DNA of 64,000 bases from CAXXOK01 sp963675925 (GTDB taxonomy: Bacteria > Bacillota > Clostridia > Christensenellales > Aristaeellaceae). The first letter of the stretch is position 1, and each line of letters opens with the position of its first letter. The notes below the pieces were generated by a model, which saw only the letters and a program-made list of their open reading frames with translations, did not search any database and had not been told where the DNA came from. The translations under genes and the position numbers were made by a program. The stretch spans positions 372,001 through 436,000 of the forward strand of contig CAXXIB010000003.1 of the NCBI GenBank assembly GCA_963675925.2. The letters run 5' to 3'. Below, piece by piece: positions 25,010 to 33,935 of the stretch.

Positions 25010-26437
25010 ATGAAACACGCAAATCACCCGCAAATCACCCTGGACTTCAACAATATGATGCGCGGACGGCTGGACGCCGAACACGGAATACAGGCAAGCG
25101 AAATTGACGCGTTGTCTGCCCGTGCCAAAGACGCCCATCAAGCCATAGAAAAAAACCGCGGTAACAACGACTTAATGCTGGGCTGGACGGAACTGCATAA
25201 AAACCAGTCGCAGATCGTAGCGCAGATAGAAGATGCCGCCGCCTACGTGCGCAATACCTATCAGTCCTTTGTCGTTTTAGGCATTGGCGGCAGCGCACTG
25301 GGCCCGATTGCTGTACAGAATGCTCTCAGCCACCTTCGCTGGAACGAGTATGCACACCGCAACGGCCCGAAATTCTATGTGGAAGATAATATCGATCCGG
25401 AGCGTATGGCTTCGCTGCTGGATGTGATTGATGTAAAAACAACCTGCTTTAACATCATCACCAAAAGCGGCGCAACTGCCGAAACCATGAGCCAGTACCT
25501 GATTATTTCCGATCTGCTGAAAAAGGAGGTCGGCGAAGGCTGGCAGAAGCACATCATTGCAACGACCGACGCAGTGAACGGCAACCTGATCAAGATTGGC
25601 AAAGCCGAAGGGTTCCGTATGTTTGTCATTCCGGATGGTGTTGGCGGCCGCTTTAGCGAGCTTTCTCCTGTTGGGCTTCTCCCCGCAGCGGTTTGCGGCA
25701 TTGATATCCGCGCCATGCTGGACGGGGCTGCCGCTATGGATGATCGCTGCAACTCCGGCGATGTTTGGCAAAACCCGGCCTTGATGGAAGCGGTGCTGCA
25801 ATATATTGCAACCGAAAATCACAACGCGAATGTGCAGGTCGTGATGCCCTATGCTGATAGTTTGAAATACATGGCGGACTGGTTCTGCCAGCTCTGGGCG
25901 GAAAGCCTTGGAAAGAACAAGACGCGCGATGGGAAAGCCGTCAACTACGGACAGACTCCCACCAAAGCGCTGGGCGTGACCGATCAGCACAGCCAGCTGC
26001 AGCTGTACACCGAAGGGCCGTATGACAAAGTCATCACTTTCTTAAAGGTGGATCAGTTCCGTACGGAATATACCATCCCCCATGGCTGCGAGGAGTTTAA
26101 GAACGTCGCGTTCCTGGGTGGTAAGACCTTGAACCAGCTGCTGGATGCAGAGCTGCAAGGCACCGAATTCGCACTTTGCCAGGCCGGGCGCATGAATCAA
26201 ACCATCGTGCTGCCAGAGGTCAATGCATACACCATCGGTCAGCTGCTATACTTCTTCGAACTGGCAACGGCCTACATGGGTGAGCTATTGAATATCGATG
26301 CGTTTAACCAGCCCGGCGTGGAAAACTCCAAAATCGCAAGCTTTGCCGTGCTTGGTAACACCTTCGAGCAGAAGTATGTTGACAAGGCCAAAGAAATGCA
26401 GGAACAAACGGCTGCTGAGCCCCGTTATATTCTATAG
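25010..26437 (+). CDS. pgi: Glucose-6-phosphate isomerase
   Basis: Interconverts glucose-6-phosphate and fructose-6-phosphate. The ATG at 25010 behind AGAGGAGG gives 475 residues; the frame extends upstream into promoter sequence. The short clostridial/bacillar-type PGI layout is seen: FVVLGIGGSALGPIAV (phosphosugar loop), KSGATAETMSQYLI, GVGGRFSELSPVG (family signature 1 region), and catalytic His/Lys blocks near the C-terminus. Monocistronic between two terminators. It links the adjacent uronate operon to central metabolism only by position; it is not part of that pathway. Confidence 0.95.
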   Translation: MKHANHPQITLDFNNMMRGRLDAEHGIQASEIDALSARAKDAHQAIEKNRGNNDLMLGWTELHKNQSQIVAQIEDAAAYVRNTYQSFVVLGIGGSALGPIAVQNALSHLRWNEYAHRNGPKFYVEDNIDPERMASLLDVIDVKTTCFNIITKSGATAETMSQYLIISDLLKKEVGEGWQKHIIATTDAVNGNLIKIGKAEGFRMFVIPDGVGGRFSELSPVGLLPAAVCGIDIRAMLDGAAAMDDRCNSGDVWQNPALMEAVLQYIATENHNANVQVVMPYADSLKYMADWFCQLWAESLGKNKTRDGKAVNYGQTPTKALGVTDQHSQLQLYTEGPYDKVITFLKVDQFRTEYTIPHGCEEFKNVAFLGGKTLNQLLDAELQGTEFALCQAGRMNQTIVLPEVNAYTIGQLLYFFELATAYMGELLNIDAFNQPGVENSKIASFAVLGNTFEQKYVDKAKEMQEQTAAEPRYIL

Positions 26438-26452
26438 AAACCGGCATAAAAC

Positions 26453-26486
26453 AAGAGCGCAAGCCGAGTTCTTGCGCTCTTTCTTT
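26453..26486 (+). terminator. pgi terminator
   Basis: 11-bp perfect stem AAGAGCGCAAG / CTTGCGCTCTT with a 7-nt loop, followed by TCTTTG, 16 nt after the pgi stop. Confidence 0.88.
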
Positions 26487-26500
26487 GTTTTGTAACATAC

Positions 26501-26529
26501 TTGCAACAAACCACCCGATACGGTATACT
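26501..26529 (+). promoter_or_regulatory. Promoter for the secreted DUF3298-like gene
   Basis: TTGCAA (26501-26506), exactly 17-nt spacer, TATACT (26524-26529), 25 nt before the start codon. It probably also transcribes ftsK. Confidence 0.7.
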
Positions 26530-26553
26530 TTTTTGAGAAAGGAGCGGGCAAAG

Positions 26554-27744
26554 ATGCACGTGAAACCGCTTGGACTTCGATCCGTTTCCATCCTTATTTT
26601 ACTTTGCGCTTCTTTTTTGATTATACCCGTATCCATAAAAGCGGAAGAAGCGCTTCCGCCTATCACAATAGATGATGTTCAAACTGATTTCGGCGATAAC
26701 TACGTTCACTATCCGCAGCTAAGCGGTATGGACGATCTTGCCATACAAACTGCTATCAACAACACCATTGTGGAAGAGGCGAACATTGCACAGCGCTTGA
26801 CGACGCTTAGCACTCTACAACCCGGCGGCACGGGTTTGCAGGTCTCTTACACAGCTTATCAGCAGGGTATGCTGTTATCTGTCTTGATCGACGCAAACGG
26901 TGTGATGGCCAATTTGCGCAAAGGACAGGAGTACACCGCGCTTTCCTTTGATCTAAGAACCGGGAATCGTATAACGCTTTCTGATTTCTTTGTTAGTCCT
27001 GACGAAGCACTGGCATGGATGGAGCAGCAGATAAGCGATAGCCTGGAAGACGAGCTGTCCAGCTACCTGATGTATGCCGAGCTGACCCCGCTGCCGGAAG
27101 ACAATTTCTACTTTGATCAAAAAGGCATCACGTTTTATTATCCAAACAAGCAATTCTCTCTGCTTTCAGGCTATAGCGGCGCAGTGCAGTTTCAATACGG
27201 TGAATTACAACCGCTGCTGATTACCGAAGCTGACGCGGTTCCGGCCCGCCTTGACGCGCTTTTGCCGCAGCAAAGTGATACTGACATCAAAGCTGCTATT
27301 GAGGCGATTGTTTCTAAAGGTACGCTTCCCTATCTTCCGGTTCATCTGGGCGATTCGATTCCTGAATTGATCGATCAATTCCGCCTGCCGAACACCCCGG
27401 ACCAGTTTCCCGGCGGCCGCTATTTCCAGTTTGAGGACGCTGCATTTCGGCAGGTGTTAATCCTGTCCGACGCGCTAACGGCTGATTACGATGCGTCCAT
27501 CGTAGAAGGTATTCAGGCAAGACGCATGAATCTGTACGGCATTCAAACCGGTGTCACAACGCAAAGCCAGTGGCGAAAGATTCTGGGCGAAACCCCAGGC
27601 ACTGTCGTTGCCTATGATTCCGCTATTGCTCCCGATTATGGTTTGCCTGTAGGCACGGCGGACTACTATTCCATTGGCGACAAGCAACTAATGCTCTATG
27701 CCGATGAAGACGGCGTGCTATACGCCATCCAACTCAAGAACTAA
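26554..27744 (+). CDS. Secreted RsiV/DUF3298-like protein of unknown function
   Basis: 396 residues from the ATG at 26554, which has AAAGGAG at 9 nt. N-terminal signal sequence (hydrophobic 11-28, cleavage near KAEEA) without a lipobox Cys. Residues about 40-230 read like the DUF4163/DUF3298 pair of RsiV and PdaC: LSFDLRTGNRITLSDFF, then NFYFDQKGITFYYP and the QFQYGEL strand. Residues about 245-396 look like a DUF4309-type domain (GDSIPELIDQFRLPNTP ... ILGETPG ... LMLYADEDGVLYAIQL). The DUF assignments are by eye and tentative. No sigma factor gene is adjacent, so an anti-sigma role has no support. Located 12 nt upstream of ftsK. Confidence 0.65.
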   Translation: MHVKPLGLRSVSILILLCASFLIIPVSIKAEEALPPITIDDVQTDFGDNYVHYPQLSGMDDLAIQTAINNTIVEEANIAQRLTTLSTLQPGGTGLQVSYTAYQQGMLLSVLIDANGVMANLRKGQEYTALSFDLRTGNRITLSDFFVSPDEALAWMEQQISDSLEDELSSYLMYAELTPLPEDNFYFDQKGITFYYPNKQFSLLSGYSGAVQFQYGELQPLLITEADAVPARLDALLPQQSDTDIKAAIEAIVSKGTLPYLPVHLGDSIPELIDQFRLPNTPDQFPGGRYFQFEDAAFRQVLILSDALTADYDASIVEGIQARRMNLYGIQTGVTTQSQWRKILGETPGTVVAYDSAIAPDYGLPVGTADYYSIGDKQLMLYADEDGVLYAIQLKN

Positions 27745-27756
27745 ACCGGAGGTCTT

Positions 27757-30417
27757 ATGGCAGCGAGAAGACGGACGCGTGCGAAGAATTACAGTTCCGA
27801 TACAATCCTGTTTCGGAATATTTTTGGTATTCTGTTAATGGCGCTGGGCGTGCTTGCCGCTGTATCGTCGCTTAACCTTGTGCAAGGCAGCGTATTTATG
27901 GCAATCTGCCGTATTATGCAAGGCCTTGGCGGGTCTATGGCACTGGGCGTACCGCTGTTCATTATCTGGGGCGGTCTACTTGTTATGCTATCCGCCTATC
28001 GCAGAATATCGATGCGTGCATTTTTGCTGCTATTACTTTTTTTCCTGTTCGTTCTTGGCATTATCAACATCCTGTCCAAGATTTCCGGCGAAACAGTGAT
28101 TGACTATTTCGGCAAGCTTGGTAAAGATGACTACCTCTCTATACTGGGCACAAGCTATCGCTTTGACTCCTATCAGGGCAGCCTTGGCGGTATGCTGGGG
28201 ATGATCACAGCCTGGCCGCTGCTCACATTCGTTGGTACGGTCGGCGGGGTGATTGTTTTGTCTCTCCTAAGCCTGCTTTGCCTGTTGTTCTTCTCCCGGT
28301 TCGATTTTATCGGCTCTCTCAGACAAATGCGAAACGGCCGCTCGGCCAATAAAGATCAGCGCGCTCTGGCCAAACGCCAGCAGACGCACCTGAAAAAGAT
28401 TGAAAAACAGCAAGCGGATGAAGAGCGCGACAAACGCAGCAGGCAGCTTCCCGCGTTCATGCGTAGAAAACAGCAGCAGCAACAGCAAATGCAGATGCCC
28501 CCTCAGCAGCAGGCTCCTTTTGATACGCAGCCAGCACCCGCCGCGGGTCAGCAACCCCGGCCTGCGCCAAAGAAACGCCAGCCCGTCAATCCACCTCCCG
28601 TATCGCTGTATGATGAAACCATCGTCTCGCCCTCGCCTGCCGGGAAAGCAAAGGTTAGCGGCGACACAGGAAAAGTCATGAAACGAATGGATGAAATCCG
28701 TCAACGAAAATCTCAAATCGCAAGACAAATGGGTGAAGAACCTGCCGAGACCCTTGAATATTGGCCGCCTGCCCCGGCAGCACAGCCACAGCAAGAACCT
28801 ACGCCTGCCAAAGACCCGTTTGAAGCCTATAAAGCGCCGAAAAAACGCACAGCACCACCGAAAGAATTCCCGCCAAGCGGCAAGCGCTTGGATGACCCCG
28901 CGCTTGTACTGAACAAACGCCCGGCGCCGCAAGAGAAAAAGGTGGCCACAAAGCCGAGAGTGCCCTCCTATCCCTACCCCATGATTGAGCTGCTTGACCA
29001 CACACGGTTTGCCCCGCCTGTGGACAAGCAATTCGATGCGCAAAGCGTGCAGACGCTGGAGGACACCCTGGCGAGTTTTGATATTCCTGCCGTAGTACAG
29101 CGCGTAACCCACGGCCCAGCCGTGACGCGGTATGAGCTAGGTCTCACGTCCAGCGGCGTTAATGTTAAAAAAATCCTCGGCATTTCCGAGACCATTGCAC
29201 TCCAGCTCGCCGCCAACGGACAGGTGCGTATTGAAGTCCCCATTCCCGGTACCAATCTGTTCGGTATTGAGGTTCCCAACCGCGACATTTCCAAGGTTTC
29301 CCTTGCAGAAGTGCTAACCAGCCCGGAAATGGAGCGCGCCAAAGGCACGCTGTGTATTGCGCTGGGCAAGGATATTGCCGGGAAGTCCGTAATCTGCGAT
29401 TTGGAGAAAATGCCGCATCTGCTGATTGCCGGCCAAACCGGCAGTGGTAAAAGCGTGTGCATCAATACCATTATCAACAGCCTAATCTTCCGGCAGTCGC
29501 CGCAGGAACTGCGCATGATTTTGATTGATCCCAAGGTTGTCGAGCTGCAAGGCTATAATGAAATCCCCCACCTGCTGATTCCGGTGGTTACCGACCCCCA
29601 CAAAGCTGCCGGTGCACTGGCCTGGGCTGTACAGGAAATGCTGGACCGCTATCACAAAATGCAGTCGAAAGGCGTTCGCAATATTACCTCGTATAATGCG
29701 CGCCGCGCCGGAGACGAACCCGCACTCCCCCGCATTGTTGTTGTGATCGATGAATTAGCCGATTTGATGCTTGCCTGCAAGCGCGAGGTGGAAGACTCCA
29801 TCATTCGCTTGGCACAGCTGGCCCGGGCGGCCGGTATTCATGTCATTATCGCCACGCAGCGCCCCACGGTCAACGTAATTACCGGGCTGATCAAAGCCAA
29901 CTTCCCCTCTCGCATTTCCTTTGCCGTGGCGTCCAGCATCGACAGCCGTACCATTTTGGATGCCAATGGCGCTGAAAAGCTGCTGGGCAGCGGCGATATG
30001 TTCTACTACCCCACTGGCAGCAACGCGCCCATCCGCGTGCAGGGCTGTTTTGTCAGCGATCAGGAAATCCGTGATGTGGTTGACTATATTGTCAACAACT
30101 CCGAGCCGGATTACGACGATGCCATCAGCGAGCTGATGGAAGGGTCCGAATCCGGCATCCCCGCAGCACTTGGCGGCAGCGGAGACGAAACGCTGGACAA
30201 CCGCATGGAAGAAGCGATTGAAATGGTGCTTTCAGACGGGCAAGCGAGTATTTCCATGCTGCAGCGGCGTATGAAAATCGGCTATGCCCGTGCAGGCCGC
30301 CTGATTGATGATATGGCCAAGCGCGGCATCATCAGCCAAAGCGCTGGTTCCAAGCCCCGCGAGGTATTGATTTCCTATGAGCAATATATTGCGGATAAAA
30401 ACGTGTATCTCAGTTGA
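27757..30417 (+). CDS. ftsK: DNA translocase FtsK/SpoIIIE
   Basis: Membrane-anchored hexameric DNA pump that clears chromosomes from the division septum (or into the forespore in spore formers). 886 residues. Four predicted TM helices in residues 20-180, a long low-complexity linker (about 215-400) rich in Gln, Pro and Lys including runs of Q, then the motor: alpha/beta domains with Walker A GQTGSGKS at 559-566, Walker B near VVVIDELADLM, and a C-terminal winged-helix gamma domain (about 815-880, ASISMLQRRMKIGYARAGRL) that reads KOPS/SRS DNA motifs. Whether it is SpoIIIE or a vegetative FtsK cannot be decided here. Confidence 0.95.
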   Translation: MAARRRTRAKNYSSDTILFRNIFGILLMALGVLAAVSSLNLVQGSVFMAICRIMQGLGGSMALGVPLFIIWGGLLVMLSAYRRISMRAFLLLLLFFLFVLGIINILSKISGETVIDYFGKLGKDDYLSILGTSYRFDSYQGSLGGMLGMITAWPLLTFVGTVGGVIVLSLLSLLCLLFFSRFDFIGSLRQMRNGRSANKDQRALAKRQQTHLKKIEKQQADEERDKRSRQLPAFMRRKQQQQQQMQMPPQQQAPFDTQPAPAAGQQPRPAPKKRQPVNPPPVSLYDETIVSPSPAGKAKVSGDTGKVMKRMDEIRQRKSQIARQMGEEPAETLEYWPPAPAAQPQQEPTPAKDPFEAYKAPKKRTAPPKEFPPSGKRLDDPALVLNKRPAPQEKKVATKPRVPSYPYPMIELLDHTRFAPPVDKQFDAQSVQTLEDTLASFDIPAVVQRVTHGPAVTRYELGLTSSGVNVKKILGISETIALQLAANGQVRIEVPIPGTNLFGIEVPNRDISKVSLAEVLTSPEMERAKGTLCIALGKDIAGKSVICDLEKMPHLLIAGQTGSGKSVCINTIINSLIFRQSPQELRMILIDPKVVELQGYNEIPHLLIPVVTDPHKAAGALAWAVQEMLDRYHKMQSKGVRNITSYNARRAGDEPALPRIVVVIDELADLMLACKREVEDSIIRLAQLARAAGIHVIIATQRPTVNVITGLIKANFPSRISFAVASSIDSRTILDANGAEKLLGSGDMFYYPTGSNAPIRVQGCFVSDQEIRDVVDYIVNNSEPDYDDAISELMEGSESGIPAALGGSGDETLDNRMEEAIEMVLSDGQASISMLQRRMKIGYARAGRLIDDMAKRGIISQSAGSKPREVLISYEQYIADKNVYLS

Positions 30418-30443
30418 CGCTGAGCTGGCAAACACGGTATAAT
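30414..30443 (+). promoter_or_regulatory. Promoter of hisS-aspS
   Basis: TTGACG (30414-30419) overlapping the ftsK stop codon, 18-nt spacer, TATAAT (30438-30443). The leader to the hisS ATG is about 25 nt, so there is no room for a T-box here, unlike the second aspS. Confidence 0.75.
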
Positions 30444-30474
30444 CCCCCTAATCTAAACGTTTGAGGTGAACGGA

Positions 30475-31776
30475 ATGCTAACGCAAGTCCCCAAAGGCAC
30501 AAAGGATGTTCTTCCCGCCGAGACCGCCCGGTATCAGGCGATGGAAACGCTAATCCGTGAAAAAACACGGCTTGCGGGTTATCAGGAAATACGGACACCC
30601 GTCTTTGAGCATACGGTGCTGTTTACACGTTCCGTGGGCGAATCCAGCGATATCGTACGAAAAGAAATGTACACTTTCGAGGATAAAGGCGGTCGCTCCA
30701 TCACCCTGAAACCGGAAACGACAGCCGGCGTAGTCCGCGCGTTTTTGGAATCCGGCTTGCACAATCAGGCAATGCCGGCCAAGTTTTATTACCTGTATTC
30801 TCCGCACTTCCGCTATGAAGCGCCCCAGTCCGGCAGGCTTCGCGAGCACCATCAGTTCGGCGTGGAGTGTTTTGGTGCAAAGGAAGCGTCCGCCGATGCT
30901 GAAATCATCTGGCTTGGGATGGATCTGTTACGCAGTATGGGCATCACCGATGTCCGCCTGTTGATTAATTCCATCGGCTGTCCTGTTTGCCGCCCCACAT
31001 ACCGGCAAGCATTGCTGTTCTATCTGCACAGCAAGAAAGACCTGCTTTGCGGCGACTGCACAGACAGAATGGACATTAATCCGCTTCGCGTGCTGGATTG
31101 CAAAGTGCCGAGCTGCCAGGCGCAGCTGAAAGACGCACCGCGCATGATTGACCACCTCTGCGACGAATGCAAGAAACATTTTACGTCTCTGCAATCGCTG
31201 CTTACCGCTGCCGGTCTGACCTATACAGTGGATACGGGACTGGTACGCGGACTTGACTATTACACCAAAACGGTGTTTGAGATCGTCTCCGATGCTGATC
31301 ATGGCCCGCTGACCCTCACGGGCGGCGGGCGATACGACGGACTTGTGGAAGAAATCGGTGGACCGAGCATCCCCGGCGTTGGGTTTGGTATGGGCATGGA
31401 ACGCGTACTGGCACATCTGGATACTTTATCAGTTGATCAAAAAAAGCTGCACGTTATCAGCTCCGTTCCGGATATCTATATCGCCCCGCTGGACAGGTCA
31501 CTGGCCCCCAAAGCGTTTCATCTTTTATTGCAGCTTCGAAGCCTCGGCGTGAAAGCGGATATGAATCACACATCCCGTGGCCTAAAAGCACAGTTTAAAT
31601 ATGCCAATAAGATTGGTGCCTCATTTGTAGCCATACTCGGCGAAGAGGAAGCCCAAAAGGGCGTTGTCAAACTGCGCAATATGCAAAGCGGCGAAGAATG
31701 GGAAGCCACACTGGCGGATGCTCCTCAACAGGTGAAAGATCGGATTGAAAACAGCAATGAGGAGGCAAATTCTTAA
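30475..31776 (+). CDS. hisS: Histidyl-tRNA synthetase
   Basis: Class II aminoacyl-tRNA synthetase charging tRNA-His. ATG at 30475, spaced 5 nt from GAGGTGA (a GTG at 30466 lies inside that site). 433 residues. Begins TQVPKGTKDVLP; motif 2 region YYLYSPHFRYEAPQSGRLREHHQFG; HisA motifs GLVRGLDYYTKTVFEI and GGGRYDGLVEEIGG; motif 3 GVGFGMGMERVLAHL. C-terminal anticodon-binding domain present. The stop overlaps the aspS start by one base, so the pair is co-translated, a common Firmicutes arrangement. Confidence 0.96.
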   Translation: MLTQVPKGTKDVLPAETARYQAMETLIREKTRLAGYQEIRTPVFEHTVLFTRSVGESSDIVRKEMYTFEDKGGRSITLKPETTAGVVRAFLESGLHNQAMPAKFYYLYSPHFRYEAPQSGRLREHHQFGVECFGAKEASADAEIIWLGMDLLRSMGITDVRLLINSIGCPVCRPTYRQALLFYLHSKKDLLCGDCTDRMDINPLRVLDCKVPSCQAQLKDAPRMIDHLCDECKKHFTSLQSLLTAAGLTYTVDTGLVRGLDYYTKTVFEIVSDADHGPLTLTGGGRYDGLVEEIGGPSIPGVGFGMGMERVLAHLDTLSVDQKKLHVISSVPDIYIAPLDRSLAPKAFHLLLQLRSLGVKADMNHTSRGLKAQFKYANKIGASFVAILGEEEAQKGVVKLRNMQSGEEWEATLADAPQQVKDRIENSNEEANS

Positions 31777-33542
31777 TGAAACAGCGTACACACTATTGTG
31801 GTGAAATAACCAAACAGGCAACCGGGGAGACCGTATTACTCAAAGGCTGGGTGCAGCGCGCCCGTAACCTGGGTGGCTTGATTTTTATTCAGGTCAGAGA
31901 CCGCAGCGGCATCGTTCAGGTCGTGGCCGATTCCACTAAAATGGACGCAACCAGTTTCCAAACGGCTGAAAGCCTGCGCGGCGAATATGTGGTGGAGATT
32001 TCCGGTACTGTCAGCATGCGTGCACAGGATGCCGTAAACCCGCAGATGAAAACCGGCGATATTGAAGTGTTTGCTGACACCGTCACAGTGATCAACGCCA
32101 GCAAAACCCCGCCGATTTACATTGAAGACGGCGCAAACGAGCAGGAAGCCGTTCGCCTGAAGTACCGCTACCTTGACTTGCGCAAGCCGGAAGTGCAAAA
32201 GGTGCTGCGGCTGCGCCACCGCGTGCTCAAGGCCATTCGCGACAGCATTGATCAGAAAGACTTCATCGAAGTTGAAACCCCCATTCTGACCAAATCGACC
32301 CCGGAGGGCGCACGCGATTATCTGGTGCCTTACCGCCAAAAACCAGGCATGTTTTATGCGCTGCCCCAAAGCCCGCAGATTTATAAACAACTACTCATGG
32401 TCGGCGGCATTGACCGCTACTATCAGCTGGCCCGCTGCTTCCGCGATGAAGACGGCCGCGCCGACCGCCAGGCGGAGTTCACCCAGTTTGACATGGAAAT
32501 GAGCTTTGTTGAGCCTAAAGATATTCAGGATGTGATTGAATCCATCTATCAGCATGTGTTCAAAACCGTGATGGATATTGAGCTTACTGTACCCTTCCCT
32601 CGTTTAACCTGGCGCGATGCGATGAAGCGTTTTGGCAGCGACAAGCCGGATCTGCGCTTTGGCATGGAGCTCAAAGATGTGAGCGAAACCGTGAAAGGCT
32701 GCGGCTTTCCGGTGTTTGAAAACGCCCTAGAAAGCGGCCAGAGTATTGTGGCGATTTGCGCCAAAGGTGCCGGCAACCTGACCCGCAAGCAACTGGACGG
32801 CTTAGGCGAGTTTGTCAAAACCTACCATGTAAAGGGCCTTGCCTGGGCGATTCCCAAGGAAGACAGTACGATTCGTTCCAGCTTTGCCAAGGCCATGCAG
32901 GGCGACAGCATGAATAAGCTGCTGTCCGCCATGGACTGCGGCGTGGATGATGCGCTGTTTGTCATCGCAGACAAAACACTGACCGCGCAGACTGCCATGG
33001 GGCAGCTCCGTCTGAAACTCGGGCACGAGCTGAACCTGATCGACAAAAGACAATATAACCTGCTGTGGATTACCGAGTTCCCGCTGGTTTCCTGGGATGA
33101 AGAAGACCGGCGTTTTGTGGCCGAGCATCACCCCTTCACCTCTGTGATGGACGAAGATATCCATTTGATGGAGACCGATATCGGTTCTGTGCGCGCCAAG
33201 GCGTACGATTTGGTGATGAACGGTGTGGAAATGGGCAGCGGATCGATTCGTATCCACCGCAGCGATTTGCAGGCTAAGATGTTTGAAACGATCGGTCTCA
33301 CCCCTGAAGAAGCCCAAAGCAAGTTCGGGTTCCTTTTGGAAGCCTTCCAATACGGCACGCCCCCGCACGGCGGCTTTGCCTTCGGTATTGATCGGCTAAT
33401 CATGGTTTTGTGCGGTGCTGATAGCCTTCGCGATGTGCTCGCCTTCCCCAAAAGTCAGGGCGGCATTGACCCGATGATGGACACACCCGCCCCTGTCAGC
33501 CAGGAGCAACTCGACATGCTCAAAATCAAGATCGACAAGTAG
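31776..33542 (+). CDS. aspS: Aspartyl-tRNA synthetase 1 (stand-alone)
   Basis: Class II synthetase of the bacterial type with the GAD insertion. 588 residues. OB-fold anticodon domain 1-110 (LKGWVQRARNLGGLIFIQV), motif 2 FRDEDGRADRQAEFTQFD, flipping-loop/active-site block FYALPQSPQIYKQLLMV, motif 3 GGFAFGIDRLIMVL. It carries Leu at the position equivalent to E. coli Leu30, the residue linked (from memory of AspRS discrimination work) to preference for tRNA-Asp. A second AspRS fused to GatC is encoded at 59150-61234, so this copy is the likely tRNA-Asp-specific enzyme; that is inference. In operon with hisS. Confidence 0.94.
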   Translation: MKQRTHYCGEITKQATGETVLLKGWVQRARNLGGLIFIQVRDRSGIVQVVADSTKMDATSFQTAESLRGEYVVEISGTVSMRAQDAVNPQMKTGDIEVFADTVTVINASKTPPIYIEDGANEQEAVRLKYRYLDLRKPEVQKVLRLRHRVLKAIRDSIDQKDFIEVETPILTKSTPEGARDYLVPYRQKPGMFYALPQSPQIYKQLLMVGGIDRYYQLARCFRDEDGRADRQAEFTQFDMEMSFVEPKDIQDVIESIYQHVFKTVMDIELTVPFPRLTWRDAMKRFGSDKPDLRFGMELKDVSETVKGCGFPVFENALESGQSIVAICAKGAGNLTRKQLDGLGEFVKTYHVKGLAWAIPKEDSTIRSSFAKAMQGDSMNKLLSAMDCGVDDALFVIADKTLTAQTAMGQLRLKLGHELNLIDKRQYNLLWITEFPLVSWDEEDRRFVAEHHPFTSVMDEDIHLMETDIGSVRAKAYDLVMNGVEMGSGSIRIHRSDLQAKMFETIGLTPEEAQSKFGFLLEAFQYGTPPHGGFAFGIDRLIMVLCGADSLRDVLAFPKSQGGIDPMMDTPAPVSQEQLDMLKIKIDK

Positions 33543-33583
33543 TTCGACCCCATCAAAAATACAGCGCATCCGACATTACTATA

Positions 33584-33612
33584 TTGACAAACAAACCCCG
33601 AACCATTATAAT
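33584..33612 (+). promoter_or_regulatory. rpmH promoter
   Basis: Perfect consensus: TTGACA (33584-33589), 17-nt spacer, TATAAT (33607-33612). Strong promoter for the rpmH-rnpA cluster. Confidence 0.88.
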
Positions 33613-33635
33613 AAAATGGTTAGTCTATGTGATTA

Positions 33636-33655
33636 TGTATGCCTTTTGGCATACA
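33636..33655 (+). promoter_or_regulatory. Leader hairpin in the rpmH 5' UTR
   Basis: Perfect 8-bp inverted repeat TGTATGCC-TTTT-GGCATACA located between the predicted transcription start (about 33620) and the AAGGAG site at 33665. No T-tract follows, so it is not a terminator. It could affect mRNA stability or L34 autoregulation. Confidence 0.5.
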
Positions 33656-33679
33656 GGATACGATAAGGAGTTGTGCAAA

Positions 33680-33814
33680 ATGGTACGTACATTTCAGCCC
33701 AAGAAAAGACAGCGCAGCAAGGTTCACGGTTTCCGTAAACGGATGTCCACCAAGAATGGTCGTCGCGTTCTGGCAGCCCGCCGTCGCCGCGGTCGCAAAG
33801 TTCTCAGCGCATAA
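33680..33814 (+). CDS. rpmH: 50S ribosomal protein L34
   Basis: 44 residues, highly basic, MVRTFQPKKRQRSKVHGFR onward, the invariant L34 pattern ending in RRRGRKVLSA. The ATG at 33680 follows AAGGAG; the frame is open upstream into the promoter, without homology. First gene of the rpmH-rnpA-yidD-yidC-jag cluster. In most bacteria dnaA lies divergently beside it. Here aspS lies upstream on the same strand and dnaA is absent from the window. Confidence 0.98.
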   Translation: MVRTFQPKKRQRSKVHGFRKRMSTKNGRRVLAARRRRGRKVLSA

Positions 33815-33842
33815 TGCATCGGTTATTGACGATGTGAAGGCT

Positions 33843-33895
33843 ACCCGCACCCATCTTTTACTTCAATGCTGAAGTAAAATGGGCACGGGTTTTTC
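33843..33895 (+). terminator. Terminator/attenuator between rpmH and rnpA
   Basis: Long hairpin: ACCCG..CCCAT..TTTACTTCA pairs with TGAAGTAAA..ATGGG..CGGGT around an ATGC loop, followed by TTTTT. It likely terminates most rpmH transcripts and lets a fraction read into rnpA, matching the large difference in need for L34 and RNase P protein. Confidence 0.85.
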
Positions 33896-33935
33896 AATGT
33901 TAGCCAAAACCGGCCCTATGAAGTGAGGCATTCGT

